Assembly: GCF_027853965.1 (NCBI RefSeq)
Contig: NZ_JAQGLB010000010.1
Span: forward strand, 1-64,000
Direction of reading: 5' to 3'
Length of the DNA stretch: 64,000 bases
Source of the DNA: Saccharopolyspora indica
GTDB lineage: Bacteria; Actinomycetota; Actinomycetes; Mycobacteriales; Pseudonocardiaceae
The position numbers and the translations under genes were made by a program. Below are positions 33,354-43,161 of the stretch, piece by piece; the stretch's first letter is position 1, and every line of letters begins with the position of its first letter. The notes under the pieces are model-generated. The model did not search any database, was not told the origin of the DNA, and worked only from the letters and a program-made list of their open reading frames with translations.

Positions 33354-34481
33354 ATGCGGCGGTGGCTGTGGGATCTGCTCGGCTTGGCGCTCGGCGCGGG
33401 CACAGCGATCCTCGAACTCGGGTACGTGGTGTGCTCGGCCGTGGTGCTGCCCTGGCGCCGGGCACGACCGGCGGTGTTCCGCGGTGCTGGTGCGCTGGTC
33501 GAGCTCGAACGCCGACGTCTTGCGCGGTACTCGGGCAGTTCGCACGCCGGGCGGCCGGAGGGGGCGCGGGCGCTGCGGTACCTCGCGCTGCGCGGTCTGG
33601 TCGGATTGCTCGGCGGGATCGTGCTGGCCCTGCTGTGCTACGGCGGGCTCGGTGCCGCCAGGGAGTTCTACGAGCTGTGGACCTCGACGGATCCGCTGGA
33701 AGGCAGGTCTGCCGACGAGAAGTCCTGGCTCACGGTCTACCTGATCGTCTTCTGCGCGGTGATGGGATACCTGGCGCTGGCCGGGCTCTTCGGCGTCGCG
33801 GCGCTCGACCGGGCGTTGGCGCGGCGGTTCCTGGAGCCGGACCCGACCGAGCGGTTGCAACGCCGGGTGGAGGAGCTCGCGGTGACGCGAGCCGACGTCG
33901 TCGCCGCGATCCGCGAGGAGCGCCGCCGCATCGAACGCGACCTCCACGACGGCGTCCAGCAGCGACTGGTGGCGCTCGGGCTGCTGCTCGGCCGGGCCCG
34001 GCGCGCGGGCGACGCCGACCGGACGGCGGAGCTGCTGGCGCAGGCGCACCAGGAATCCCAGGAAGTGCTCCGCGACTTCCGCGACGTCGCGTGGCGGGTG
34101 TACCCGGCGGCGCTGGACGCGGGCGGCCTGCACCCCGCGCTGGAGGCGCTGGCGGAGCGCGCCGGGATGCGCGTGGAGCTGGACTACGCGGTGGACTCGC
34201 GGCCGGAGATCGAGGTCGAAGCAGTGGCGTACTTCGTGGTTTCGGAGGCGGTGACCAACGCGGCCAAGCACGCCGGCGCGCGTATCGTCTCCATCCGGGT
34301 GCGACGGGAAGCGCGGTGGCTGGTGGTCGAGATCTCCGACGACGGTGCCGGTGGCGCCGTCGCCGACGGTGCCGGGCTCTCCGGCTTGGCGCGGCGGGTC
34401 GCCGCGCTCGATGGGAGGTTCACAGTGGACAGTCCGGTCGGCGGGCCGACGGTGATCACCGCGGAGTTGCCGTGCGAGTGA
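33354..34481 (+). CDS. Sensor histidine kinase (NarL-type partner)
   Basis: 375 aa. Two to three N-terminal membrane segments (LLGLALGAGTAILELGYVVCSAVVLPW, VGLLGGIVLALLCYGGLG, LIVFCAVMGYLALAGLFGVAAL) precede the dimerisation helix with IREERRRIERDLHDGVQQRLVALGLLL; the phosphorylated His is in RDLHDG. The ATPase domain has YFVVSEAVTNAAKHA (N box) and VEISDDGAGG with GLSGLARRVAAL. It overlaps the response-regulator gene, so the two are translationally coupled. The stimulus is unknown. Confidence 0.93.
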   Translation: MRRWLWDLLGLALGAGTAILELGYVVCSAVVLPWRRARPAVFRGAGALVELERRRLARYSGSSHAGRPEGARALRYLALRGLVGLLGGIVLALLCYGGLGAAREFYELWTSTDPLEGRSADEKSWLTVYLIVFCAVMGYLALAGLFGVAALDRALARRFLEPDPTERLQRRVEELAVTRADVVAAIREERRRIERDLHDGVQQRLVALGLLLGRARRAGDADRTAELLAQAHQESQEVLRDFRDVAWRVYPAALDAGGLHPALEALAERAGMRVELDYAVDSRPEIEVEAVAYFVVSEAVTNAAKHAGARIVSIRVRREARWLVVEISDDGAGGAVADGAGLSGLARRVAALDGRFTVDSPVGGPTVITAELPCE

Positions 34482-35125
34482 TCCTGGCCGACGACGCCAC
34501 GCTGCTCCGGGAAGGTCTGGCGCGCCTGCTGGCCGAGGAGGGCCACGAGGTCCTCGCCGCGGTCGGCGACGCCCCGAGCCTGCTGGCCGAAGCGGACCGG
34601 CACCGGCCCGACGTCGCGGTGGTCGACGTGCGGATGCCGCCCACGCACACCGACGACGGCCTGCGCGCCGCGCTGGAGATCCGCCGCCGGTTCCCCGAGG
34701 TCGGCGTGCTGGTGCTCTCGCAGTACGTGGAGAAGCGCTACGCCGTCGACCTGCTCACCGGTGATTCGGCCCGCGTCGGGTACCTGCTCAAGGACCGCGT
34801 GGTGCAGGTCGACGAATTCCTGGAGGCCCTCCAGCGCGTGGCCGGTGGCGGCGTGGCCTTCGACCCGGAGGTGGTCCGCCGCCTGCTGTCGACCGGTGAC
34901 CGCGATCCGCTGGCGGCGCTGACGCCGCGCGAGCGCGACGTGCTCGACCAGATGGCCCAAGGCCGCACCAACGCGGGCATCGCGGCCGGGCTGCACATCT
35001 CGCAGAGCGCGGTGGAGAAGCACGCGAACGCGATCTTCGACAAGCTCGACCTGCCCCGGGCCACCGGCTACAGCCGCCGCGTCCTCGCCGTCCTGCACTA
35101 CCTGGAGTCCGGCAGCGTTCGGTGA
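34472..35125 (+). CDS. NarL/FixJ-family response regulator
   Basis: 217 aa from GTG 34472, overlapping the kinase by 10 bases (or from GTG 34478, GTGA overlap). The receiver domain starts VILADDATLLREGLARLLAEEGHEV, with phospho-acceptor Asp in DVAVVDVRMPP. The C-terminal LuxR helix-turn-helix is LTPRERDVLDQMAQGRTNAGIAAGLHIS. It is the cognate regulator of the upstream kinase. A strong hairpin follows. Confidence 0.94.
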   Translation: MRVILADDATLLREGLARLLAEEGHEVLAAVGDAPSLLAEADRHRPDVAVVDVRMPPTHTDDGLRAALEIRRRFPEVGVLVLSQYVEKRYAVDLLTGDSARVGYLLKDRVVQVDEFLEALQRVAGGGVAFDPEVVRRLLSTGDRDPLAALTPRERDVLDQMAQGRTNAGIAAGLHISQSAVEKHANAIFDKLDLPRATGYSRRVLAVLHYLESGSVR

Positions 35126-35137
35126 TCTCTTCGAGGT

Positions 35138-35180
35138 GAAGGGCACCTCTCGCCAAGTTGCTTGGTGAAAGGTGCCCTTC
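35138..35180. terminator. Bidirectional hairpin terminator (GGGCACCT family copy 3)
   Basis: Outer arms GAAGGGCACCT (35138-35148) and AGGTGCCCTTC (35170-35180) with an inner CCAAG-TTG-CTTGG hairpin. It separates the response regulator from the convergent permease. Confidence 0.75.
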
Positions 35181-35202
35181 GCTCATCACCCGGTCGGGTG
35201 GG

Positions 35203-36585
35203 TCAGCTGCGGGTGGGAGCGCCTTCCCGCTGGCGCTTGCGCGATGCCGCGTAGCCGATGGCGATGGCGATGGCCAGGACCGGGGTGATGTAGAGGGCGA
35301 TGCGGGTTTCGGCGTCGAAGGCCAGCAGGACGGCGACCATCGCGAGGAAGGCCAGCACCACGTAGTTGGAGTACGGGGCCAGCGGCATCCGGAAGGGACC
35401 GGCCTGGATCTCGCCGCGGGCGATCTTGCGGCGGTAGCCGAGGTGGGCGATCAGGATCATCGCCCAGGTGAAGATGGCGCCGGCCGTGCTGGCGCTGGTG
35501 ATGTAGGTGAACGCCTCTTCCGGCACGAAGTAGTTGAGCACGACGCCGATGAACATCGCGCAGAACGTCACGGCGATCGCCCGGGCGGGCACGCCGCGGC
35601 CGCTGAGCCGGCTGGCCGCGCGCGGGGCCTGCCCCTCCTCGGACAGCGTGCGCAGCATGCGGCCGGTGGAGTAGATGCCGCTGTTGCAGGAGGACAGGGC
35701 TGCCGTGGTCACCACGAAGTTGATCACACCGGCCGCCGCTGGGATGCCGATCAGGGTGAAGGCGTGCACGAACGGGCTGCTGTCGGCGGGGAACTGGAAC
35801 CACGGCACCAGCGCGGTGAGCGCGACCAGCGCACCGACGTAGAAGATCAGGATCCGCCACATCACGGCGTTGATGGCTCGCGGCAGCACCTTCTGCGGGT
35901 TGGCGCTCTCGCTGGCGGTCTGCCCGACCATCTCCACGCCGATGAAGGCGAACATGACGATCTGGAAGGCCATCAGGGCTTGCGCGCCGCCGTTGGGGAA
36001 CAGCCCGCCGTGGGCCCAGATGTTGCTCAGCGAGGCCGTCGGCCCGAGGTCGCTGAACCCGAAGACCAGGATCGCCGCGGCCAGCACGATCAGCCCGATG
36101 ATGGCGATCACCTTGATCAGCGCGAACCAGAACTCGAACTCGCCGAACAGCTTCACCGCGATCAGGTTCACGCCGCTGAGCACGACCAGCGCACCCAGCG
36201 CCGGGATCCACTGCGGGACCTGCGGGAACCAGAACTGGAAGTACTTGCCCACCGCGGTGATCTCGGCCATGCCGGTCACGATCCACACCAGCCAGTAACC
36301 CCAGCCGACCGCGAACCGCGCCCACGGGCCGATGAACTCACCGGCGTACTCGGCGAAGGAGCCGCTCACCGGGCGGTACATCAGCAGTTCGCCGAGGGCC
36401 CGCATGACGAAGAAGATCATCACACCGGCGATCGCGTAGATCAGGATCAGGCCGGTGCCGATCTGGTGCAGGGCCTTTCCGGAGCCGAGGAACAAACCGA
36501 CACCGATCGCTCCGCCGATCGCGATCATGTTGATGTGCCGGGTGCTCAGATCCTTCCGGTACTCCTCGGTCGCTGGTTGGCTCAT
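35203..36585 (-). CDS. APC-superfamily amino-acid permease (CycA/GABA-permease like)
   Basis: 460 aa with twelve predicted membrane segments. The family start RHINMIAIGGAIGVGLFLGSGKALHQIGTGLILIY is conserved, and MFAFIGVEMVGQTASESANPQKVLPRAIN carries the substrate-cleft signature of the AAT group. Nearest named relatives are the D-alanine/D-serine/glycine permease CycA and GABA permeases. It lies convergent to the two-component genes and 352 bases from glyA, in the same direction. Glycine or serine as cargo is an attractive guess from the neighbourhood, not proven. Confidence 0.9.
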   Translation of the reverse strand: MSQPATEEYRKDLSTRHINMIAIGGAIGVGLFLGSGKALHQIGTGLILIYAIAGVMIFFVMRALGELLMYRPVSGSFAEYAGEFIGPWARFAVGWGYWLVWIVTGMAEITAVGKYFQFWFPQVPQWIPALGALVVLSGVNLIAVKLFGEFEFWFALIKVIAIIGLIVLAAAILVFGFSDLGPTASLSNIWAHGGLFPNGGAQALMAFQIVMFAFIGVEMVGQTASESANPQKVLPRAINAVMWRILIFYVGALVALTALVPWFQFPADSSPFVHAFTLIGIPAAAGVINFVVTTAALSSCNSGIYSTGRMLRTLSEEGQAPRAASRLSGRGVPARAIAVTFCAMFIGVVLNYFVPEEAFTYITSASTAGAIFTWAMILIAHLGYRRKIARGEIQAGPFRMPLAPYSNYVVLAFLAMVAVLLAFDAETRIALYITPVLAIAIAIGYAASRKRQREGAPTRS

Positions 36586-36884
36586 CGAAGTGGACTCCTC
36601 CAGAACGGGGCCGGGTTCTCGGTGTGCAACCGCACGGCCCGCAACGCGTTGTCCGTCAGCGTGTTTCGCTGGAACTGCGGAGATACTCCGGCATCAGGGC
36701 GGTGCTGGCAAGAGATTGGGGGGAGTTGAGATCGAGCCTTTTCCTCCGCCGTGCGACAACGCCCGACGAAAGGGGAAAATGGTGCACGGCGGTAGTTCTG
36801 GTGCGAATTGCGAATTGTGAAACAAATTGACGTTCTATCGCGTCCGAATGCCGCGATCGAGTGACTCAGATCTCACCACGAAAA
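36586..36884. other. Intergenic region upstream of the permease
   Basis: About 300 bases without a gene. An AT-rich patch around 36795-36840 (GAATTGCGAATTGTGAAAC) likely carries the permease promoter. No further structure is seen before the glyA terminator. Confidence 0.5.
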
Positions 36885-36920
36885 GGCCGGTGCGCGCAAA
36901 CGGATTTGCGCGCACCGGCC
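36885..36920 (-). terminator. Hairpin terminator of glyA
   Basis: Perfect 16-bp arms GGCCGGTGCGCGCAAA and TTTGCGCGCACCGGCC with a 4-base loop, 18 bases past the glyA stop and followed by TTTTCG on the leftward strand. Confidence 0.85.
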
Positions 36921-36937
36921 GTGGAACTGCTGAACCG

Positions 36938-38218
36938 TCAGAGGTTCGGGTACAGCGGGTGCTTGGCGGCCAGCGCCTCGACGCGGGCCCGCAGCTTGGC
37001 GCTGGTGGTCTCGTCGAAGCCCGGCTTGAGCGCCTCGGCGATCACGTCGGCGACCTCGGTGAACTCGGCCTTGCCGAAGCCGCGGGTGGCCAGCGCCGGG
37101 GTGCCGATGCGCAGCCCGGAGGTCACCATCGGCGGCCGCGGGTCGTTCGGCACCGCGTTGCGGTTGACCGTGATGCCGATCTCGTGCAGCCGGTCCTCCG
37201 CCTGCTGGCCGTCCAGCTCCGAGTTGCGCAGGTCGACCAGCACCAGGTGCACGTCGGTGCCGCCGGAGACCAGCTGCACCCCGGCCGCCTTGGCGTCCTC
37301 GGCCAGCAGCCGCTCGGCCAGCACCTGCGCGCCCTCGACGGTGCGGCGCTGCCGGTCCTTGAACTCCTCGCCAGCGGCGACCTTGAACGCGACCGCCTTG
37401 CCGGCGATCACGTGCTCCAGCGGACCGCCCTGCTGGCCGGGGAACACCGCGGAGTTGAACTTCTTGGTGAACTCCTCGTCGGAGGACAGGATCACGCCAC
37501 CGCGCGGACCGCCCAGGGTCTTGTGCGTGGTGGTGGTGACGACGTGGGCGTGCGGCACCGGGTTCGGGTGCAGGCCCGCGGCCACCAGGCCGGCGAAGTG
37601 CGCCATGTCGACCATCAGCTTGGCGCCGACCTCGTCGGCGATCTCCCGGAACCGCTTGAAGTCCAGCTGCCGCGGGTAGGCCGACCAGCCCGCGATGATC
37701 AGCTGCGGCTTGTTCTCCCGCGCCAGCCGGGCGACCTCGTCCATGTCGACGCGGTGGTCGTCCTCGCGCACGTGGTAGGGCACCACGTTGTAGAGCTTGC
37801 CGGAGAAGTTGATCCGCATGCCGTGGGTCAGGTGGCCGCCGTGCGCCAGGTCCAGGCCCATGATGGTGTCGCCCGGCTTCAGCAGCGCGAACATCGCCGC
37901 CGCGTTGGCCTGCGCGCCGGAGTGCGGCTGCACGTTGGCGTAGGAGGCCCCGAAGAGCTCCTTGATCCGCTCGATGGCCAGCCGCTCGACGACGTCGACG
38001 TGCTCGCAGCCGCCGTAGTAGCGGCGGCCCGGGTAGCCCTCGGCGTACTTGTTGGTCAGCACCGAGCCCTGCGCCTCGAGCACCGCCTGCGGCGCGAAGT
38101 TCTCCGAGGCGATCATCTCGAGCGTGGTCTGCTGACGGTTGAGCTCGGCGCCGACCGCCGCCGCCACCTCTGGGTCCACCGCGGCCAAGTTGCCGTTGAA
38201 CAGGTCCGGTGTCGACAT
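36938..38218 (-). CDS. glyA: Serine hydroxymethyltransferase
   Basis: 426 aa from ATG 38218, with GGGAGG upstream. The enzyme interconverts serine and glycine with tetrahydrofolate, using pyridoxal phosphate. The Schiff-base lysine is in [17 protein letters not shown]; other conserved segments are [60 protein letters not shown] and [12 protein letters not shown]. It is 25 bases downstream of gcvT and shares its riboswitch-controlled transcript. Confidence 0.97.
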   Translation of the reverse strand: MSTPDLFNGNLAAVDPEVAAAVGAELNRQQTTLEMIASENFAPQAVLEAQGSVLTNKYAEGYPGRRYYGGCEHVDVVERLAIERIKELFGASYANVQPHSGAQANAAAMFALLKPGDTIMGLDLAHGGHLTHGMRINFSGKLYNVVPYHVREDDHRVDMDEVARLARENKPQLIIAGWSAYPRQLDFKRFREIADEVGAKLMVDMAHFAGLVAAGLHPNPVPHAHVVTTTTHKTLGGPRGGVILSSDEEFTKKFNSAVFPGQQGGPLEHVIAGKAVAFKVAAGEEFKDRQRRTVEGAQVLAERLLAEDAKAAGVQLVSGGTDVHLVLVDLRNSELDGQQAEDRLHEIGITVNRNAVPNDPRPPMVTSGLRIGTPALATRGFGKAEFTEVADVIAEALKPGFDETTSAKLRARVEALAAKHPLYPNL

Positions 38219-38243
38219 TGCTGTTTGCCTCCCGTTGTTTCTC

Positions 38244-39347
<1,104 letters not shown>

Positions 39348-39459
39348 GATGTGGGGACTCCTCCTGGTGGGCGCCGGTCGGCAGTCGAGGGCCGGTCAGC
39401 TCACTGAGCCCAACCTTATCGGGAACACCTCGACCCCGACCTGCGCGGGCTTGCGCTGG

Positions 39460-39660
39460 TCGGGCGGTCTCCCCGGAGTCATTGGCCTGAGAGTTTCGCC
39501 ACCTCGGGAGGTGGCTTGCACCGTGGGCGAGGAGCGCGGTGCTCCTGCTTTTCTCCGTGATCGCCTGGTGCCGTGCGGTGCCGGTGCCTGAGAGTTTGCT
39601 GGGGAGTATTGCTCCTTCGGCGCCCCGGTCCCGATGGGCCGAGGTCTCTCCCGCACGACG
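39460..39660 (-). promoter_or_regulatory. Tandem glycine riboswitch
   Basis: Reading leftward, two aptamers are seen in tandem: the first begins GCGGGAGAGACC and has CGCCGAAGGAGCAA with CTCTCAGGCACC; the second has CGGAGAAAAGCAGGAGCAC and AAACTCTCAGGCCAATGAC, ending near CCGGGGAGA. These are the conserved core sequences of the gcvT riboswitch. It sits 113 bases before gcvT and so couples the gcvT-glyA transcript to glycine level. Confidence 0.93.
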
Positions 39661-39761
39661 TCGTGGGCGCTGTATTCGGTTCTGCGCCATGGACGCTACG
39701 AACCCCGAGTGACCCACGTCAACCGGAAGGATGAGTGATCTCGTACTGGCTTGCCGTCGAG

Positions 39762-39779
39762 TTCTGAAAAAGTTCAGAA
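39762..39779. promoter_or_regulatory. Inverted repeat operator of the toxin-antitoxin pair
   Basis: TTCTGAA-AAAG-TTCAGAA is a perfect inverted repeat eight bases upstream of the antitoxin ATG. Position and symmetry suit autoregulation by the antitoxin or the complex. Confidence 0.6.
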
Positions 39780-39786
39780 TGGAGGC

Positions 39787-40248
39787 ATGCGTGAGGTTCA
39801 GTGGAGCGAAGTGCAGCGTGACCCCAAGGGCGTCGCGGAGTTAGTCGACCAGGGCGACGTGCGGATCCGTCGCCGCGATGGTGCGCCGCTGGTCCTCACC
39901 CGCGAGGACCGGGCGGCGGGTGTGTCTGAAGGGGCGGTGATTGCTGCTCGTGCTGTCCGTACTGCGTTTGACAGGTTCTCTCCTGATGAGTTGATCGATG
40001 TCTTGTCGGAGGAGTTTCCGTGGGCAGCCTTGTTGCCGTCCGGTGCCCGGTCGGAGTTCGCCCTTGATTTCGCCCAGACCTTCCGGGCATCCGCGGAGCT
40101 GGGCAGCTGGGTGCCGCTGCAGCAAACGCTGCGAGAGTGGAAGGCTACGGCGCTTGTTTACACCGATCCGGAGCTTGTTAAAGCGCTGACAGAGCCGGTC
40201 ACCGAGGACTTCGGACCAGTGCCTCCACCCGAAGGAGGCTATGAGTGA
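39787..40248 (+). CDS. Phd/YefM-like antitoxin
   Basis: 153 aa from ATG 39787. The N-terminal 50 residues (VQWSEVQRDPKGVAELVDQGDVRIRRRDGAPLVLTRED) form the Phd/YefM DNA-binding fold, with the pattern of a small antitoxin promoter binder. The C-terminal 100 residues are longer than usual and may neutralise the toxin. GC is visibly lower than in neighbours (stretches such as GTTTACACC and TTGTTAAAG), suggesting acquired DNA. The toxin gene overlaps its stop by four bases. Alternatively the C-terminal part could be a separate helical module. Confidence 0.75.
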   Translation: MREVQWSEVQRDPKGVAELVDQGDVRIRRRDGAPLVLTREDRAAGVSEGAVIAARAVRTAFDRFSPDELIDVLSEEFPWAALLPSGARSEFALDFAQTFRASAELGSWVPLQQTLREWKATALVYTDPELVKALTEPVTEDFGPVPPPEGGYE

Positions 40249-40598
40249 CTCCAAAGCGTGGTGACCGTGTTGCGCCCCCTCCACCGCCTGGTGGCTGGGA
40301 GATCCGGTTCGCCAACAACGAAGCTGCCAAGGGGTGGGAGGAGCTCTGTCGGACGGCTCGGAGCAACACCTGGGAAGCCTGGGTGGTGTTAAGTGAGCGG
40401 CCGCTGGATCCTGTGAACCCAGGACGTCAGCACCCGATGAAGAAGCCGCTCGCGGCACACGTGATTTTCGGGAAAGAGCTCGATCAGTGGCAGTACGAGG
40501 TGACGTCATCTGGGCGCATTTGGTACTGCCCTGACTCGGACAAACGTGTTGTATGGATCCTGAGGGCCAGTCCTGAGCATCCCAAGTGGACGGACTAG
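40245..40598 (+). CDS. Putative toxin of a type II toxin-antitoxin pair (RelE/ParE-like)
   Basis: 117 aa. The GTG start overlaps the antitoxin stop (GTGA at 40245-40248) with GGAGG seven bases upstream, a textbook translational coupling. Core residues AKGWEELCRTARSNTWEAW and the terminal WYCPDSDKRVVWILRASPEHPKW suggest a RelE/ParE-type small beta-helical fold, but I cannot assign a family with certainty. The toxin order (after the antitoxin) is usual for RelE/ParE. A role in growth arrest is inferred from context. Confidence 0.65.
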   Translation: MTPKRGDRVAPPPPPGGWEIRFANNEAAKGWEELCRTARSNTWEAWVVLSERPLDPVNPGRQHPMKKPLAAHVIFGKELDQWQYEVTSSGRIWYCPDSDKRVVWILRASPEHPKWTD

Positions 40599-40612
40599 CA
40601 GTGCCCGCTCGA

Positions 40613-41341
40613 TCACCAGACGTCGCCCGCGTCCATGTCCTCGCGGGCGGCGCTCACTTCTGCGGCATCGGCTGGATCAGCTAGCAGCTCCTCGGATTCG
40701 CGGTGCATCTTCTCGGCCCTGCTCAGCTCCCGGTACTGCTTGGTCAGGCCGTCGATCAGGGCTTCGAGGGCGAGCTCGAAGCTGGCCGCGTCGATCTCCG
40801 CCGCGTGCTCGCGGAGCAGGTGGGCCTTGCTCAGGTGCGGGAAGCGGTCGTCGTAGAGGTCCGCGTCGTCCGGGAAGCCGCCGCTGAACGAGCCCATCGC
40901 CGAGCCCACCACCAGGTACTTCGTCGACGCGCCGATCATCGTGGCGTAGCGCTGCGGCCAGCCCGCGCGGGTCAGCCCGCCGTGCACTGCGTCCGCTCGG
41001 CGCAGGGCGTTCTCGCGGCGGGCCGGGCCGTAGGCCAGGAACGGCACGAGATTGGGGTGCGCGACCAGGGCCGCCCGGTAGGAGCGGGCCCACTCGCGCA
41101 GGCCGGTCGTCCAGTCCTGCTCGAACCCGTCGACGTCCACCGCGGCCATCACGTCGTCGGCGATCTCGTGCAGCAGGTCTTCCTTCGTCGCGACGTGGTT
41201 GTACAGCGAGGCCGCGCGCACTCCCAGGCGTTCGGCCAGGCGGCGCATGGACAGCGCTTCCAGGCCGTCGGCGTCGATGATCTCCAGGCCGACGCGGCGG
41301 ATGCGGTCCGGCGACAGCCGGGGAGTGGTCGGTCGGGGCAC
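40613..41341 (-). CDS. TetR-family repressor
   Basis: 242 aa from GTG 41341. The DNA-binding part is IRRVGLEIIDADGLEALSMRRLAERLGVRAASLYNHVATKEDLL, the TetR/TetR-class motif with YNHVATK. The C-terminal domain (WARSYRAALVAHPNLVPFLAYGP) resembles TetR-C. It is divergent from an acyl-CoA dehydrogenase, with a 17-bp palindrome between the starts, so it probably represses fatty acyl or branched substrate oxidation. Confidence 0.9.
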   Translation of the reverse strand: MPRPTTPRLSPDRIRRVGLEIIDADGLEALSMRRLAERLGVRAASLYNHVATKEDLLHEIADDVMAAVDVDGFEQDWTTGLREWARSYRAALVAHPNLVPFLAYGPARRENALRRADAVHGGLTRAGWPQRYATMIGASTKYLVVGSAMGSFSGGFPDDADLYDDRFPHLSKAHLLREHAAEIDAASFELALEALIDGLTKQYRELSRAEKMHRESEELLADPADAAEVSAAREDMDAGDVW

Positions 41342-41399
41342 GTCTTCTCCTCGTCGGATCCCTTGCGGCGCTCGCCGGGACCGTCTTAGGCTGCCACAA

Positions 41400-41416
41400 A
41401 ACTAACGATGTTAGTT
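41400..41416. promoter_or_regulatory. 17-bp palindromic operator between TetR and acyl-CoA dehydrogenase genes
   Basis: AACTAAC-GAT-GTTAGTT is perfect (7+3+7), 26 bp upstream of the dehydrogenase start and 58 bp from the TetR start. A typical TetR operator. Confidence 0.75.
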
Positions 41417-41442
41417 AGACGGCCGCAGGAAGGGATCCGGCG

Positions 41443-42621
41443 ATGGTCGACTTCTCGCTCACCGACACCGAGCGCGACATCAGGGACTGGGTGCGCAACT
41501 TCGTCCAGCGCGAGCTGGTGCCGCTGGAACCGGAGGTGCTGCGCCGCGAGCGGGCCGGGGAGCGCGGGCTGACCAAGGACGAGCAGCGGGAGTTGCAGCT
41601 GAAGGCGCGGGAGGCCGGGTTCTGGGGCGTGCAGACGCCCGAGGAGTACGGTGGCATGGGCCTGTCGGCGGTGCTGTCCGCGCTGATCGAGATCGAGCTC
41701 GGCCGCACCTACGTGCCGTTCCGCTTCGGCGGCTCCGCGGACAACATCCTCTTCCACGCCAACGAAGAGCAGCGGCAGCGCTACCTGCTGCCGACCATCG
41801 AGGGCACCCGCAAGTCCTGCTTCGCGATCACCGAGCCGGGCGCCGGTTCGGACGCCAAGGACCTGCGCACCACGGCGGTCAAGGACGGCGACGAGTGGGT
41901 GATCAACGGCGAGAAGACGTTCATCACCGGTGGCATCGACGCCGACTTCGTGATGGTCTTCGCCGTCACCGACAAGGAGAAGGGCGCCAACGGCGGCGTC
42001 ACCTGCTTCCTGGCAGACCGCGACATGGGCTGGAAGTCCGAGCCGATCGACATCATGGGCCCGTGGGAGCGCCAGCCGGCCGCGCTGGTCTTCGAGGACG
42101 TTCGGGTGCCGGAGGGCAACGTCCTCGGGGAGGTCGGGCACGGCTTCAAGCTCGCCATGCAGTGGATCGGCCGCGGCCGCTACATGCTGCCCGCGCGGGC
42201 GCTCGGCGCCTGCGAGCGGCTGGTCGAGATGGGCATGGAGTACGCCAAGCAGCGCGAGACCTTCGGCAAGCCGATCGCCGAGCGCCAGGCCATCCAGTGG
42301 ATGGTGGCGGATTCGGCCGTGGAGATCGAGGCGCTGCGCTGGCTGGTGCTGCAAGCGGCCTGGCAGATCGACCAGGGCTTGGACTCCCGGCACGCGCAGT
42401 CGATCGCCAAGCTCTACGGCGCCACCCGCGCCAACGAGATCGTCGACCGGGTGCTGCAGATCCACGGCGGCATGGGCTACACCAAGGAGCTGCCGGTCGA
42501 GCGCTGGTACCGCGACCTGCGGCTGCTGCGGATCTTCGAGGGCACCGACGAGATCCAGCGCCGGACGCTGGCCCGCAACCTGCTGAAGGGGCACGCCTCG
42601 GTGCGCGGAGTGCTCGGCTGA
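41443..42621 (+). CDS. Acyl-CoA dehydrogenase
   Basis: 392 aa, normal length. FAD-binding and substrate segments are CFAITEPGAGSDAKDLRTTA, the middle beta domain, and the C-terminal helical domain with QIHGGMGYTKELPVERWYRDLRLLRIFEGTDEIQRRTLAR. The FEGTDEIQ segment holds the position of the catalytic Glu in many members. It oxidises acyl-CoA to trans-2-enoyl-CoA, transferring electrons to ETF. Chain length or branching cannot be read. Controlled by the divergent TetR. Confidence 0.94.
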   Translation: MVDFSLTDTERDIRDWVRNFVQRELVPLEPEVLRRERAGERGLTKDEQRELQLKAREAGFWGVQTPEEYGGMGLSAVLSALIEIELGRTYVPFRFGGSADNILFHANEEQRQRYLLPTIEGTRKSCFAITEPGAGSDAKDLRTTAVKDGDEWVINGEKTFITGGIDADFVMVFAVTDKEKGANGGVTCFLADRDMGWKSEPIDIMGPWERQPAALVFEDVRVPEGNVLGEVGHGFKLAMQWIGRGRYMLPARALGACERLVEMGMEYAKQRETFGKPIAERQAIQWMVADSAVEIEALRWLVLQAAWQIDQGLDSRHAQSIAKLYGATRANEIVDRVLQIHGGMGYTKELPVERWYRDLRLLRIFEGTDEIQRRTLARNLLKGHASVRGVLG

Positions 42622-42678
42622 GCCCGCTGCGTGGGTAGTCTGGTGGCAAACCGTGGCACCGACGTGGTGGGAGCAACG

Positions 42679-42837
42679 ATGTCGCTGTTCAAGAAGGTCA
42701 CCGAGTTCGCCAGCAGCCCGCAGGGCAAGAAGGTGATCGACCAGGCCAAGAAGTACGCCACCGACCCGAAGAACAAGGAGAAGATCGACCAGGTCAAGGA
42801 CAAGTTCTTCGGCGGCAAGGGCGACAAGAAGAACTGA
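42679..42837 (+). CDS. Small lysine-rich protein of unknown function
   Basis: 52 aa from ATG 42679, with GGGAG upstream. The sequence begins MSLFKKVTEFASSPQGKKVIDQAKK and is one long amphipathic helix rich in Lys, ending GGKGDKKN. It recalls the small basic helical proteins annotated as Rv0909/MT0933-like antitoxins, but the identity is uncertain. It follows the acyl-CoA dehydrogenase by 57 bases and is closed by a strong hairpin. Confidence 0.7.
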   Translation: MSLFKKVTEFASSPQGKKVIDQAKKYATDPKNKEKIDQVKDKFFGGKGDKKN

Positions 42838-42856
42838 CCCGGGCGATCCCCGACCC

Positions 42857-42885
42857 GACGGCCCCCGGAACTCCCGGGGGCCGTC
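42857..42885 (+). terminator. Hairpin terminator after the small lysine-rich gene
   Basis: Arms GACGGCCCCCGG and CCGGGGGCCGTC are a perfect 12-bp stem with a 5-base loop, 20 bases past the stop. Confidence 0.8.
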
Positions 42886-42918
42886 GCGTCGTTCTCGCTC
42901 TCGTCGACCAGGAGTGCC

Positions 42919-43080
42919 ATGGCGCCGCGGACCAGCGAAGACGGCGCGAAGCGCTGCGAAGTCACCGAACGCGGAGGTCGTTCGGCGCACGAGGAATTCC
43001 GGGCGAACCAGCTCCGCCGCTTCCTGGTCGAGGACGCCGAGCTCCTGTCACTGCTGTCCCGGCAACACCGCGTGGTCTAG
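42919..43080 (+). CDS. Small hydrophilic hypothetical protein
   Basis: 53 aa. ATG 42919 has CAGGAG five bases upstream. The product starts MAPRTSEDGAKR and ends with a predicted helix (FRANQLRRFLVEDAELLSLL). Codon-position GC and a good ribosome site favour real coding; I do not recognise a family. Confidence 0.5.
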   Translation: MAPRTSEDGAKRCEVTERGGRSAHEEFRANQLRRFLVEDAELLSLLSRQHRVV

Positions 43081-43161
43081 AAGTCGTCGCCAGATCCGTA
43101 CTCCTCGGGTGGGAGAGCGGTTAAGATCCGGCGCATCGCCGACGTCGCGCAGGAGCGGGCT

